Made by a program: the position numbers and the translations under genes
Part shown: positions 8,484 to 17,410 of the stretch, in pieces
Layout: every line of letters begins with the position of its first letter
How positions within the stretch are numbered: the first letter of the stretch is position 1
The notes under the pieces: model-generated
The model's database searches: none
What the model saw: only the letters and a program-made list of their open reading frames with translations
What the model was told of the DNA's origin: nothing
NCBI RefSeq assembly: GCF_000498395.2
Contig: NZ_CP010979.1
Coordinates: 1,612,001-1,676,000, forward strand
Source: Pseudomonas putida S13.1.2
GTDB taxonomy: Bacteria; Pseudomonadota; Gammaproteobacteria; Pseudomonadales; Pseudomonadaceae
Length of the DNA stretch: 64,000 nt
Direction of reading: 5' to 3'

Positions 8484-9586
8484 GCCGCTGGTTGTGTACG
8501 CCACTGACCCAAGCCTTGGGCTGCCGCTACCCGATCGTGCAGACCGCCATGGGTTGGGTTGCAGACGCCAACCTGGTGATTGCCACAACCCGCGCCGGTG
8601 GTTTCGGCTTTCTGGCCGGGGCCACGATTGCGGCCGATGCCCTGGAAGGCGAGATCAACAAGGTAATTGCCGCCACCGGTGGCAGCAATTTCGGCCTGAA
8701 CTTTCATATGTTCCAGGAAAACGCGGCCCAATGCGTTGACCTGGCGATTCGCTACCGCTTGCGTGCGGTCAGCTATGGGCGTGGCCCGGACAAACAGACC
8801 ATCGCCCGTTTCAAGGCCGCCGGGGTGTTGTGTATCCCGACGGTGGGCGCACTCAAACACGCCCTGAAGGCGGTGGAGCTGGGCGCGGACATGATCACTA
8901 TCCAGGGCGGCGAGGGCGGCGGGCATACCGGTGGTGTGCCCAGTTCGATCCTCTTGCCCCAGGTGCTCGCCGCGGTGTCGGTGCCGGTAATCGCCGCAGG
9001 CGGTTACTCCACCGGCAGAGGCCTTGCCGGCGCGCTGGCGGCCGGCGCCGTGGGTATTGCCATGGGCACGCGCTTTTTGATGACCCGGGAGTCGCCTACG
9101 CCGTCGAGTACCTTGGTGCATTACCTCGAGGTCAACGACCCGCAACGGGTGCGGGTGACCACGGCGGTAGATGGCATGCGCCACCGCATGATCGAGAACC
9201 CGTTTATCAACCGCCTGGAGCAGGCCGGGTCTTTTGGGCGCCTGCGCATCGCGTTGCGCAGCGCCTGGAAATGGAAGCAGCAAACCGGAATGAGCCTGAG
9301 CCATCTGTTCGGTGTGCTGCGCCAGGCACTCAAGGAAGACCCTGGCGCGCTGTCGCAAACGGTGATGGCCGCCAACCAGCCGGTGCTGCTGCAGCGTTCG
9401 ATGATCGACGGTGTTCCGGACGAAGGCATTCTGCCCAGCGGCCAGGTAGCCGCCGCCATTGGCGAACTCAAGAGTTGCCAGCAAGTGATCGAAGAAATTG
9501 CCCAGGAAGCCGAAGGCTGCCTGGAAGCCCTGTTGGCTTGCCGTAGCGAGCATCAGCCTGCCGAACTTTGGAGAACACCCTCATGA
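8480..9586 (+). CDS. ipdC: IpdC-like flavin reductase (nitronate monooxygenase family)
   Basis: 368 aa, ATG in the stop of the previous gene, GGAG about 8 nt before. It is a TIM barrel of the 2-nitropropane dioxygenase family: N-terminal PIVQTAMGWV, central QGGEGGGHTGG (about residues 140-150), then AAGGYSTGRG and GTRF phosphate-binding loops for FMN. IpdC of the mycobacterial KstR2 regulon is a family member required for degrading the HIP rings and acts on 5-hydroxy-HIP-CoA-type intermediates. The flanking genes match that pathway, which makes a simple nitronate monooxygenase less likely. Confidence 0.75.
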   Translation: MSRWLCTPLTQALGCRYPIVQTAMGWVADANLVIATTRAGGFGFLAGATIAADALEGEINKVIAATGGSNFGLNFHMFQENAAQCVDLAIRYRLRAVSYGRGPDKQTIARFKAAGVLCIPTVGALKHALKAVELGADMITIQGGEGGGHTGGVPSSILLPQVLAAVSVPVIAAGGYSTGRGLAGALAAGAVGIAMGTRFLMTRESPTPSSTLVHYLEVNDPQRVRVTTAVDGMRHRMIENPFINRLEQAGSFGRLRIALRSAWKWKQQTGMSLSHLFGVLRQALKEDPGALSQTVMAANQPVLLQRSMIDGVPDEGILPSGQVAAAIGELKSCQQVIEEIAQEAEGCLEALLACRSEHQPAELWRTPS

Positions 9587-10335
9587 GTCAAGCATTTACC
9601 ACACAGATCGAGGCGGGCATTGCTGAGCTGGTGCTGGCCAAACCGCCGGTCAATGCCCTGGGCAGCCAGGAGTGGATGGACCTGGCCCATCAGGTCGAAG
9701 CCCTGGGCGCCAACCCCGACGTCCGGGTGATCGTCATCCGTGCCGAAGGCCGCGGCTTCTGCGCCGGTGTCGACATCAAGGAGCTGGACGCCCACCCCGA
9801 ACGCATCGTAGCGGTCAACGCCGGTAATTATGCGGCATTCAAGGCGGTACATCGCAACCCTGTGCCGGTCATCGTCGCCGTGCACGGTTTCGTCCTCGGT
9901 GGCGGCGTCGGCATTACCGGTGCAGCCGACATTGTCGTGGCCTCCGAGTGCGCCACCTTTGCCTTGCCTGAAGTAGACCGTGGGGCCATGGGCGGCGGCG
10001 CGCACCTGCAGCGTTTGTTCCCGGTGCAGAAGGTTCGTTATCTGTTCTTCACCGGCGACAAGATCGGCGCCGCAGAGGCAGCGCAGTATGGCTTCATCGA
10101 GCGCGTGGTGCCCAAAGAGCAGCTGCGCGAAACCGCGCTGGAGATTGCCGCCAAGATCGCCGCCAAGAGCCCGGTGATGATCCGTATCGCCAAGGAAGCC
10201 CTCAACGGCATCGAGGACGGCAACCTGGAAGACAAGTACCGCTGGGAGCAGGGGCTGACCCTGCAGGCCTACACCAGTCCGGATTCTGCGCAAACCCGCC
10301 GCGCCTTCGTCGAAAAACGCGACGCCAAGTTCTGA
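9583..10335 (+). CDS. echA20: EchA20-like crotonase
   Basis: 250 aa from ATG 9583, which overlaps the upstream stop (ATGA); GGAG lies about 9 nt before. Crotonase fold: AEGRGFCAGVDIKEL and HGFVLGGGVGITG are the oxyanion-hole segments, followed by LPEVDRGAMGGG. The pattern GFxAGVDIKE with LPEVxRGAxG resembles mycobacterial EchA20, which hydrolyses ring D of the HIP-derived dione CoA ester (a C-C hydrolase rather than a hydratase). The genes on both sides (ipdC, fadE30 types) support this. Confidence 0.75.
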   Translation: MSQAFTTQIEAGIAELVLAKPPVNALGSQEWMDLAHQVEALGANPDVRVIVIRAEGRGFCAGVDIKELDAHPERIVAVNAGNYAAFKAVHRNPVPVIVAVHGFVLGGGVGITGAADIVVASECATFALPEVDRGAMGGGAHLQRLFPVQKVRYLFFTGDKIGAAEAAQYGFIERVVPKEQLRETALEIAAKIAAKSPVMIRIAKEALNGIEDGNLEDKYRWEQGLTLQAYTSPDSAQTRRAFVEKRDAKF

Positions 10336-10344
10336 GAGAGTGCC

Positions 10345-11505
10345 ATGGAACTAGCTTATACCCCCAAGCAGAAGGCCTTCCGTGAGGAAGTGCGCGAATG
10401 GCTGGCGGCCAATCAGCCGACTACGCCCCTGGCCAACTATGACACCCGGGAAGGGTTCGAGCAGCACCGGGCCTGGGAGGCGAAGCTGTTCGAGCAACGC
10501 CTGTCGATGGTCATGTGGCCCAAGGCTTACGGCGGGCGCGGTTGCGACCTGATCGAGTGGCTGATTTTCGAGGAAGAGTACTACGGCGCCGACGCACCGA
10601 TGCGTATCAACCAGAACGGTCAGCTGCTGCTCGGCCCAACGTTGATGGAGTTCGGTACCGAGGCGCAGAAGCAGCGCTTCCTGCCGCGCATGGCCTCCAG
10701 TGTCGACATGTGGGCCCAGGGCTGGTCCGAGCCCAATGCCGGCTCCGACATGGCCGCGATCACCAGCAAGGCCATTCGCGATGGCGATCACTATGTGCTC
10801 AACGGGCAGAAAACCTGGTCCAGCCGCGCACTGTTTGCCGACTGGCTGTTTGGCCTGTTCCGCAGCGACCCGGCCTCGACCCGGCACAACGGCTTGTCGT
10901 TCGTGATGGTGCCGCTCGATGCCCCAGGCGTGACCATCCGGCCGATCAAGGCGTTGAACGGCAAGAACACCTTCGCCGAAGTGTTTTTCGACGATGTGCG
11001 CGTGCCGGTTGAAAACTGCATTGGTGCCGAAGGCCAGGGCTGGCATGTGGCGATGGCCACTGCGGGTTTTGAGCGAGGTTTGCTGCTGCGTTCGCCGGCA
11101 CGTTTCCAGGCCACGGCGCGCAAGTTGATACAACTGTACAACGCCAACCGCCAGAGCGCTGACCGCGACCCGAGCATCCGCGAAGCGGTTGTCGAGGCCT
11201 GGCTGGGCGCTGAAGGCTACGCGCTGTCGTCCTATCACACCGTCGGGCGCTTGAGCCGTGGCGCGCAGATCGGCGCCGAGTCGAGCATCAACAAGATCAT
11301 CTGGTCGGAGCTTGACTTGAAGATGCACGAAACCGCCATGCGCATCCTGGGTGCGCACGGCGAGTTGTTGAGCAGCGCTGCGCAAGCGGTCGAAGGCGGC
11401 TGGCTTGATGGCTTCCTGTTCGCTCAGGCCGGGCCGATCTACGCCGGCACCAACGAAATCCAGCGCAACATCATCGCCGAGCGCATGCTCGGCCTGCCGA
11501 AATAG
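10345..11505 (+). CDS. Acyl-CoA dehydrogenase, FadE30-like
   Basis: 386 aa; 9 nt after the upstream gene with GAGAG before ATG. Full ACAD domains: helical N-domain, middle beta domain with WAQGWSEPNAGSDMA and NGQKTWSS, and C-domain ending AGPIYAGTNEIQRNIIAERMLGLPK. The TNEIQRN segment contacts FAD. The length and motifs match FadE30, which desaturates a HIP-CoA intermediate in actinobacteria. It is followed directly by a second, shorter ACAD. Steroid ACADs commonly form alpha2beta2 heterotetramers from adjacent genes, so these two may be one enzyme. Confidence 0.8.
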   Translation: MELAYTPKQKAFREEVREWLAANQPTTPLANYDTREGFEQHRAWEAKLFEQRLSMVMWPKAYGGRGCDLIEWLIFEEEYYGADAPMRINQNGQLLLGPTLMEFGTEAQKQRFLPRMASSVDMWAQGWSEPNAGSDMAAITSKAIRDGDHYVLNGQKTWSSRALFADWLFGLFRSDPASTRHNGLSFVMVPLDAPGVTIRPIKALNGKNTFAEVFFDDVRVPVENCIGAEGQGWHVAMATAGFERGLLLRSPARFQATARKLIQLYNANRQSADRDPSIREAVVEAWLGAEGYALSSYHTVGRLSRGAQIGAESSINKIIWSELDLKMHETAMRILGAHGELLSSAAQAVEGGWLDGFLFAQAGPIYAGTNEIQRNIIAERMLGLPK

Positions 11506-11514
11506 GAGCCGGCC

Positions 11515-12573
11515 ATGGACTTTACCTTTACCGATGATCAGCTCACGTTTCGCGAAGCCATCAGCCGTTTCCTGATGACCGAGGCGGCACCCGAAATGCT
11601 GCGCGAGATCTGGGAAACCGATACAGGCCGCTCCGCTGACTTGCGCAACAAGATAGCTGAACAGGGCCTGACGGCATTGTCGGTGCCCGAACAGTTCGGC
11701 GGCCTGGGCATGGACGATGTGGCCTGGGCACTGATGACCCAGGAGTTGGGCTACTACGCCATCCCGGACTCGCTGGCCGACACGGCTTATGTGGTCACCG
11801 GGCTGCTGAATGGCCTGCCAGGCGACAACCCGGTCAAAGCCCGGCTGTTGCCGCGCATCGCCGATGGCAGCGTGCGCCTGGCTATCGGCCACCCGATCAA
11901 CCCGTTGGTGCCTGACGCACCGCTGGCAGAGTGGCTGATCCTTGCCCACGGCGATGAAGTGCATGCGGTGCCGCGCGCGCAGGTCGATGTGCAGGCCAAC
12001 GCCAGTATCGATGCCTCCAGGCGCCTGGGCCTGGTGAGCTGGCAGCCAACCCGCGACACCCTGCTGATCGGCGGCGAACAGGGGCGGGCCTTGTGGGCCG
12101 ATACCTTGAACCGCGGCGCCTTGTCGGTTGCTGGGCAACTGCTCGGGCTGGCCCAGCGAATCCTCGACCTGTCGGTGGACTACGTGGCCCAGCGCAAGCA
12201 ATTTGGCAAGCCTATCGGCAGCTTTCAGGCGGTCAAGCATCACCTGGCCGATATCGCCAGCAAGATCGAATTCGCCAAACCTGTGCTGTATCGCGCGGCC
12301 TATGCCCTGGCGCAGGGTGATCGCCGCGCCGATGTCTATGTATCGCAGGCCAGGCTGGCCTGTTGCGACGCCAGCTGGCTGGCGGCGCGCCATGGCATCC
12401 AGGTGCACGGTGCGATGGGTTACACCTGGGAAGTCGACCTGCAGATGTTCATGAAGCGCGTGTGGTCGCTGGACCCGTCCTGGGGCGACCGTGCCACCCA
12501 TAAAACCCGCGTCGCCGCCTATGTGCTCAGCGATGAAGCCCGGCTTGGGCCGGGCGCTACCTTCGAGGACTGA
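11515..12573 (+). CDS. Acyl-CoA dehydrogenase-like partner subunit
   Basis: 352 aa; RBS AGGAGC before ATG 11515. N-terminal ACAD helices (FTFTDDQLTFREAI, PEQFGGLGMDD) and a C-domain with YVAQRKQFGKPIGSFQAVKHHLAD and QVHGAMGYTWEVDLQMFMKR. The middle domain is shortened: the usual SEPxxGSD and NGxKxWI motifs are absent and replaced by a GHPINPLVPDAP stretch. This pattern is usual for the partner subunit of heterotetrameric steroid ACADs. It follows the first ACAD by 9 nt. Confidence 0.75.
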   Translation: MDFTFTDDQLTFREAISRFLMTEAAPEMLREIWETDTGRSADLRNKIAEQGLTALSVPEQFGGLGMDDVAWALMTQELGYYAIPDSLADTAYVVTGLLNGLPGDNPVKARLLPRIADGSVRLAIGHPINPLVPDAPLAEWLILAHGDEVHAVPRAQVDVQANASIDASRRLGLVSWQPTRDTLLIGGEQGRALWADTLNRGALSVAGQLLGLAQRILDLSVDYVAQRKQFGKPIGSFQAVKHHLADIASKIEFAKPVLYRAAYALAQGDRRADVYVSQARLACCDASWLAARHGIQVHGAMGYTWEVDLQMFMKRVWSLDPSWGDRATHKTRVAAYVLSDEARLGPGATFED

Positions 12574-12576
12574 GCC

Positions 12577-13728
12577 ATGCCCCAAGCGTATATCGTCGAT
12601 GCCCTGCGCAGCCCCACGGGCAAACGCAAAGGCAGCCTGGCCCATGTGCATGCCATTGACCTGGGCGCGCATGTGTTGAAAGCGCTGGTCGAACGCAATG
12701 CCATTCCTGCCCACGCGTATGACGACGTGATTTTCGGATGTGTCGACGCCATCGGCTCGCAGGCGGGTGACATCGCCCGCACCAGCTGGCTGGCTGCCGG
12801 CTTGCCGCTGAACGTGCCGGGCACCACGGTGGACCGGCAGTGCGGTTCGTCGCAACAGGCGCTGCATTTTGCCGCACAAGCGGTGATGAGTGGCATGCAG
12901 GAGGTGGTGGCTGTCGGTGGTGTGCAGACCATGACCCAGATCCCGATCTCGTCGGCGATGCTCGCTGGCCAACCGCTGGGCTTCAGCGACCCGTTTTCCG
13001 GCAGCAAAGGCTGGCAGGCGCGCTTTGGGCAGCAGCCGGTCAATCAGTTTTACGCCGCCCAGCGCATCGCCGATCACTGGCAGATCAGCCGCGAAGACAT
13101 GGAAGTGTTTGCCCTGGAAAGCCATCGTCGTGCCTTGGCGGCCGCAGACGCCGGCTATTTCGCCCGCGAGATCGTTGCCTGCGAAGGCCTGGCCTTTGAT
13201 GAAACGCCGCGGGTCAGCAGCCTGGAGAAAATGGCCAGCCTGGAGCCTGTGAGCGCTGAGTTCCCGTCGATCACGGCCGCTGTATCGAGCCAGACCTGCG
13301 ATGCCTCGGCGGCGTTACTGGTGGTCTCGGAGGCGGCGCTCAAGCGCTACAACCTGACCCCCAGGGCGCGTATTCATCACCTGTCGGTACTCGGCGACGA
13401 CCCGATCTGGCACCTCACGGCACCGATTGCAGCCACCCGTGCGGCGCTCAAGAAGGCAGGCCTGCGCATGGCTGATATCGACCTTGTGGAAATCAACGAA
13501 GCGTTTGCCTCGGTGGTCATGGCCTGGGCCAAGGAGCTCGATTACGACCCGGCTCGCACCAACGTCAATGGCGGCGCCATCGCCCTTGGCCACCCACTGG
13601 GCGCTACCGGTGCGCGCTTGATGACCACCTTGCTGCATTCGCTTGAACGCACCGGCGGGCGCTATGGCCTGCAAACCATGTGCGAGGGCGGCGGCCAGGC
13701 CAACGTCAGCATCATCGAACGGCTTTGA
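12577..13728 (+). CDS. fadA6: Thiolase, FadA6-like
   Basis: 383 aa, ATG 3 nt after the upstream stop. Complete thiolase: nucleophile Cys89 in [37 protein letters not shown] with the catalytic His, and MCEGGGQAN with the second Cys. FadA6 in actinobacteria thiolytically removes acetyl-CoA from a ring C/D derived 3-oxoacyl-CoA near the end of HIP degradation. The operon position among EchA20/FadE30/SDR genes agrees with this. A general acetyl-CoA acyltransferase is the alternative. Confidence 0.8.
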   Translation: MPQAYIVDALRSPTGKRKGSLAHVHAIDLGAHVLKALVERNAIPAHAYDDVIFGCVDAIGSQAGDIARTSWLAAGLPLNVPGTTVDRQCGSSQQALHFAAQAVMSGMQEVVAVGGVQTMTQIPISSAMLAGQPLGFSDPFSGSKGWQARFGQQPVNQFYAAQRIADHWQISREDMEVFALESHRRALAAADAGYFAREIVACEGLAFDETPRVSSLEKMASLEPVSAEFPSITAAVSSQTCDASAALLVVSEAALKRYNLTPRARIHHLSVLGDDPIWHLTAPIAATRAALKKAGLRMADIDLVEINEAFASVVMAWAKELDYDPARTNVNGGAIALGHPLGATGARLMTTLLHSLERTGGRYGLQTMCEGGGQANVSIIERL

Positions 13729-13761
13729 AGCCACCCACACTCAACAACAGGAAAACATCCT

Positions 13762-14640
13762 ATGGGAATCTGTGCAGGTCGTACCGCGATCATCACCGGT
13801 GCCGGTGGCGGGCTGGGCCGCGCGTATGCGTTGGCATTTGCCGCTGAAGGCGCCAATGTGGTGGTCAATGACATTCGTCGCGAGGCCGCCGAGGCGGTGG
13901 TCGACGAGATTTGTTCCAGTGGTGGCCGAGCAATCGCCAACGATGGCGACATCACCACCCTGAGCAGCGCTCAAGGCATCGTCGAGGCTGCATTGGCGGC
14001 GTTCGACGAAGTGCATGTTTTGGTCAACAACGCCGGGGTCTTGCGTGATCGCATGTTCATCAGCCTGTCAGAAGAGGACTGGGACATGGTGATGCGTGTG
14101 CACCTGAAAGGGCACTACTGCCTGGCCAATATCCTCGGCCGGCGCTGGCGCGATCAGGCCAAGGCCGGTACGCCGGTGGCGGCGCGCATCATTAATACCA
14201 GTTCCGGCGCCGGCTTGCAGGGCTCGATTGGGCAGTCCAACTATGCGGCGGCCAAAGGCGGTATTGCTTCCCTGACCCTGGTGCAGGCGGCGGAACTGGC
14301 CCGCTATGGCGTCACCGCCAACGCCCTGGCCCCGGCGGCGCGTACGGCGATGACCGAAAGCGCAATGCCGGACATGGTCAAAAAGCCCGATGACGACAGC
14401 TTCGACGCCTGGGCGGCAGAGAACGTCGCGCCTTTGGTGGTGTGGCTGGGCAGTGAGGCTTCCGGGCATGTCAGCGGCCAGCTGTTCGAGAGCCAGGGTG
14501 GCCGGATCTCCCTCGGTGATGGCTGGCGTACCGGCGTCACCCGCGACAAGGGCGCGCGCTGGCAGGTCGCTGAAGTAGGGGCGGCGGTCGATGCGATCCT
14601 CAGCGAAGCACCCAAGGCGCAAAAGGTCTGGGGCACGTGA
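13762..14640 (+). CDS. SDR family oxidoreductase
   Basis: 292 aa. Classical SDR: TGAGGGLGRAYA nucleotide-binding loop (about residues 12-23), NNAG near residue 91, Ser in NTSSGAG and Y-A-A-A-K catalytic pair (SNYAAAKGG). It resembles the 17-beta/HSD10-like SDRs found in steroid clusters (Rv3548c type). Likely an NAD(H)-dependent 3-hydroxyacyl-CoA dehydrogenase, but the substrate is not known. Last gene of the operon that starts at 4969; a hairpin terminator follows within 20 nt. Confidence 0.8.
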   Translation: MGICAGRTAIITGAGGGLGRAYALAFAAEGANVVVNDIRREAAEAVVDEICSSGGRAIANDGDITTLSSAQGIVEAALAAFDEVHVLVNNAGVLRDRMFISLSEEDWDMVMRVHLKGHYCLANILGRRWRDQAKAGTPVAARIINTSSGAGLQGSIGQSNYAAAKGGIASLTLVQAAELARYGVTANALAPAARTAMTESAMPDMVKKPDDDSFDAWAAENVAPLVVWLGSEASGHVSGQLFESQGGRISLGDGWRTGVTRDKGARWQVAEVGAAVDAILSEAPKAQKVWGT

Positions 14641-14655
14641 GCGCGGCTTGATGCA

Positions 14656-14692
14656 CAGGCGTCGGCGTTGCCGGCGCCTGCCTCTTGTTGCC
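14656..14692 (+). terminator. Terminator-like hairpin ending the ipd operon
   Basis: An 11-bp GC-rich stem (14656-14666 with 14670-14680, one wobble) with a 3-nt loop is followed by a moderately T-rich stretch (cctcttgttg). It stands between the end of the SDR gene and the next promoter module. Confidence 0.6.
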
Positions 14693-14707
14693 TTGCCACA
14701 ACCGACC

Positions 14708-14751
14708 CCGTCCGTTTTGACGATGTGCCTGCCCCCTGCGGCCTTTATACC
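14708..14751 (+). promoter_or_regulatory. Shared LuxR-type promoter module 3
   Basis: CCGTC-cgttt-TGACGATG (14708-14725; three mismatches to the consensus) with TATACC (14746-14751) after 20 nt, the best-looking -10 hexamer start of the six. It lies 61 bp before the ipdF-like GTG. Confidence 0.6.
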
Positions 14752-14786
14752 TGTCGACAACCTGTTTTCTGTCAGAGGTATACCGC

Positions 14787-15572
14787 GTGAAACAAGCCCC
14801 TCCTTATGTGCCAGGCCACCAGTTGCTGGCTGGCAAATCCGTGCTCATCACTGCCGCCGCCGGCGCTGGCATCGGCTATGCCGCGGCCAGGCGCTGCGCC
14901 GAAGAAGGCTGCCGCGCCCTGATGATTTCCGATGTTCATCCCCGGCGCCTGGAGCAGGCGGTGGAACAGCTCAAGGCCGACACCGGCTTGCAGGCCGTGT
15001 ACGGCCAGCTGTGCAACGTCACCGTCGAGACCGAGGTGCAAGCCCTGGTCGCCGCCGCCGAACAGGCCCTTGGCGGCGTCGATGTGCTGATCAACAACGC
15101 AGGCCTTGGTGGCTCCAGGCGGGTTACCGAGATGACCGATGAGGAGTGGCTACGGGTCATCGACGTGACCCTCACCGGCACCTTCCGCATGACCCGCGCG
15201 ATGCTGCCGCACATGGAGCGCCGAGGGACCGGGGCGATCGTCAACAACGCTTCAGTACTCGGCTGGCGTGCGCAAAAAGAGCAGGCGCACTACGCCGCCG
15301 CCAAGGCCGGGGTCATGGCGCTGACCCGCTGCAGTGCGCTGGAAGCCGCCGAAAGCGGGGTGCGCATCAACGCCGTGTCGCCGTCGATTGCCTTGCACGA
15401 ATTTCTCAAGAAGGCCAGCAGCGAAGAACTGCTGGCCAAACTGGCCGACCGTGAAGCCTTTGGCCGCGCCGCTGAAGTGTGGGAAGTCGCCAACGTCATG
15501 ATCTTCCTGGCCAGCGATTACGCCTCCTACATGGTCGGCGAAGTGCTGTCGGTCAGTTCACAACAAGCTTGA
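14787..15572 (+). CDS. ipdF: IpdF-like SDR dehydrogenase
   Basis: 261 aa from GTG 14787, with CAGAGGTA 7 nt upstream. SDR fold: TAAAGAGIGYAAAR nucleotide-binding loop, NNAGLGG, Y-A-A-A-K in AHYAAAKAG. The AAAGxGIGxAxARR loop and the YAAAKAG...VSPSIALHEF segment look like Rv3559c/IpdF, which oxidises 5-hydroxy-HIP-CoA in the KstR2 pathway. It is the first gene of a three-gene unit with a MaoC hydratase and a frameshifted thiolase. Confidence 0.7.
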   Translation: MKQAPPYVPGHQLLAGKSVLITAAAGAGIGYAAARRCAEEGCRALMISDVHPRRLEQAVEQLKADTGLQAVYGQLCNVTVETEVQALVAAAEQALGGVDVLINNAGLGGSRRVTEMTDEEWLRVIDVTLTGTFRMTRAMLPHMERRGTGAIVNNASVLGWRAQKEQAHYAAAKAGVMALTRCSALEAAESGVRINAVSPSIALHEFLKKASSEELLAKLADREAFGRAAEVWEVANVMIFLASDYASYMVGEVLSVSSQQA

Positions 15573-15581
15573 GGGCACCCC

Positions 15582-16052
15582 ATGAGCACCCGATTCAGTA
15601 GCGCCGAGCAAATGCTCAAGGCCCAGGGCCTGGACCTGGGCGTCACCGACTGGCTGCAGCTGACCCAGGCGCGGGTCAATCTGTTTGCCGAAGCCACAGG
15701 CGATCAGCAGTGGATACATGTCGACCCCGAGCGCGCCGCCAATGGCCCGTTCGGGGCGTGCATCGCCCATGGCTACCTGACCCTGGCGCTGGCCAACCTG
15801 TTCATGCCGCAGTTGATGAGCATCGACAACATGGCCATGGGGGTGAACTACGGCACCGACCGCGTGCGTTTCCCCGCCGTGGTGAAAGTCGGCGCGCGGG
15901 TACGCGGCAGAGGCCAGGTTGTCAGTGCCGAGCTGATCGGCAGCGCGGTACAGCTGGTGGTGCGCATCAGCGTCGAGATCGAGGGCGCCGAACGCCCTGG
16001 CTGCGTGGTCGACACCATCAGCCGTTACACCTTCAACCCCATCACCGAGTGA
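15582..16052 (+). CDS. MaoC-type (R)-specific enoyl-CoA hydratase
   Basis: 156 aa, a single hot-dog domain. It has the hydratase motif TGDQQWIHVDPERA (about residues 39-52) and IAHGYLTLAL. Starts 9 nt after ipdF-like and ends 8 nt before the thiolase, so cotranscribed. Probable hydration of an enoyl-CoA ester in steroid side-chain or ring degradation; the substrate is not assigned. Confidence 0.8.
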   Translation: MSTRFSSAEQMLKAQGLDLGVTDWLQLTQARVNLFAEATGDQQWIHVDPERAANGPFGACIAHGYLTLALANLFMPQLMSIDNMAMGVNYGTDRVRFPAVVKVGARVRGRGQVVSAELIGSAVQLVVRISVEIEGAERPGCVVDTISRYTFNPITE

Positions 16053-16060
16053 GCCTGTTC

Positions 16061-17268
16061 ATGGACAAGCAAGACGTTGTAATCGTAGCGACTGCCCGTA
16101 CCGCGCTGAGCAAATCTTTTCGCGGCTCTTTCAACGACACCGAAGCCCCGGTGCTTGGCGGCCATGTGGTGCGCGCGGTGGTCGAGCGTGCCGGTATCGA
16201 GCCTGGCGCGGTGGATGACGTGATCATGGGCGCGGCGGTACAGCAGGGCACCCAGGGCTACAACATTGGCAGGCTGTGTGCCTACACCGGCGGTTTGCCC
16301 GACAGCGTGCCGGGCATGGCCCTGGACCGTATGTGCGCTTCCGGCCTGATCAGTATCGGCATGGCGGCGAAGAACATTCTGGCCGGTGAAATGAGCATTG
16401 TCATTGGCGGGGGGTCGAGTCGCTGTCGCTGACCCAGAACAAGCACAAGAACACCTACCGCAATCAGTCGGAGGCGGTGCTGGCGTGCATGCCAAGCGCC
16501 TATATCCCGATGATCGAAACCGCCGAGATCGTTGCCCGGCGCTATGGCATCAGCCGCGCGGCTCAGGACGACTACTCGCTGCAAAGCCAGCAGCGCACGG
16601 CGGCTGCCCAGCGCGATGGCCTGTTCGACGAAGAAATCGTACCGCTGCAAGTGCGCAAGCTGCGCTTTGACAAGGAAGGCCAGCCCGATGGCCATGAACA
16701 GGTGGTGGCCGAGCGCGACGAGTGCAACCGTCCTTCGACCCGCTTCGAAGACCTGGCGGCGTTGAAACCCGTGTGGAAGAACGGCCAATGGGTCGAGCAG
16801 GGCGAGTTCATTACCGCCGGCAACGCCTCGCAGTTCTCCGACGGCGCCTCGGCCAGCCTGCTGATGAGCCGCGCCGAGGCCGCCCGGCGTGGCCTGAAGC
16901 CGCTGGGGACGTATCGCGGCATCGCCGTGGCCGGCTGCGCGCCGGAAGAAATGGGCATCGGCCCGGTGCTGGCGGTGCCCAAACTGCTCAAACGCTTCGG
17001 TTTGAGCGTGGCCGACATCGGGTTATGGGAAATCAACGAAGCCTTTGCCTGCCAGGTCCTGCATTGCCGCGACGCCATGGGCATCCCGGCGGAGCGCCTG
17101 AACGTCAACGGTGGGGCTATTTCGATTGGTCACCCGTTCGGCATGTCGGGTGCGCGCATGGTCGGTCATGGCCTGCTGGAAGGGCGCCGCCGCGGCGTGC
17201 GCTATGTGGTCGTGGCCATGTGCATTGGGGGTGGCATGGGCGCGGCGGGCCTGTTCGAGCTGGACTGA
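16061..17268 (+). pseudogene. Acetyl-CoA acyltransferase (thiolase) with 1-nt frameshift
   Basis: Codons 1-117 from ATG 16061 read as a good thiolase N-terminus (IVATARTALSKSF, nucleophile Cys92 in DRMCASG). The frame then stops at 16430-16432. From about 16415 the next frame continues without loss: [40 protein letters not shown] with the catalytic His, and [16 protein letters not shown] ending at 17268. One extra G in the run at 16409-16414 (six G) would restore a 402-aa protein. It is either a real recent frameshift or a homopolymer sequencing error. All catalytic residues are kept, which argues for a recent event or an error. Confidence 0.85.
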
Positions 17269-17296
17269 CCCGCGGTTCTGTCTATCGGCAGCGGGG

Positions 17297-17340
17297 TAGG
17301 CCATTTGGACGATGTCCCGCAGGTCGAGCAGACGGACTAT
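17297..17340 (+). promoter_or_regulatory. Shared LuxR-type promoter module 4
   Basis: TAGGC-cattt-GGACGATG (17297-17314), one mismatch, with GACTAT (17335-17340) after 20 nt. It lies 96 bp before the YCF48-like gene, the longest leader of the six. An 8-bp GC-rich hairpin (17356-17363 with 17369-17376) falls in this leader. Confidence 0.65.
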
Positions 17341-17410
17341 CTACACACCTCAGACACCGCGCCCTGGTGGCGCGGTGATTCACGACTACAAGAACAAGAG
17401 GGTGGACCGT

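Noticed and set aside
8246..9553. 435-codon open frame on the - strand opposite ipdC-like
   Set aside because: Low-complexity His/Gln/Arg-rich product without motifs, an antisense shadow of a clear flavoprotein gene.
10351..13125. 924-codon open frame on the - strand opposite both acyl-CoA dehydrogenases and fadA6-like
   Set aside because: A codon-bias mirror frame of high-GC genes; all three + strand genes have complete motifs, RBSs and tight spacing, and the - strand product has no recognisable domain.
17356..17376. 8-bp hairpin in the YCF48-like leader as a terminator
   Set aside because: No T run follows and it lies downstream of the promoter module, so it is more likely leader RNA structure or chance.
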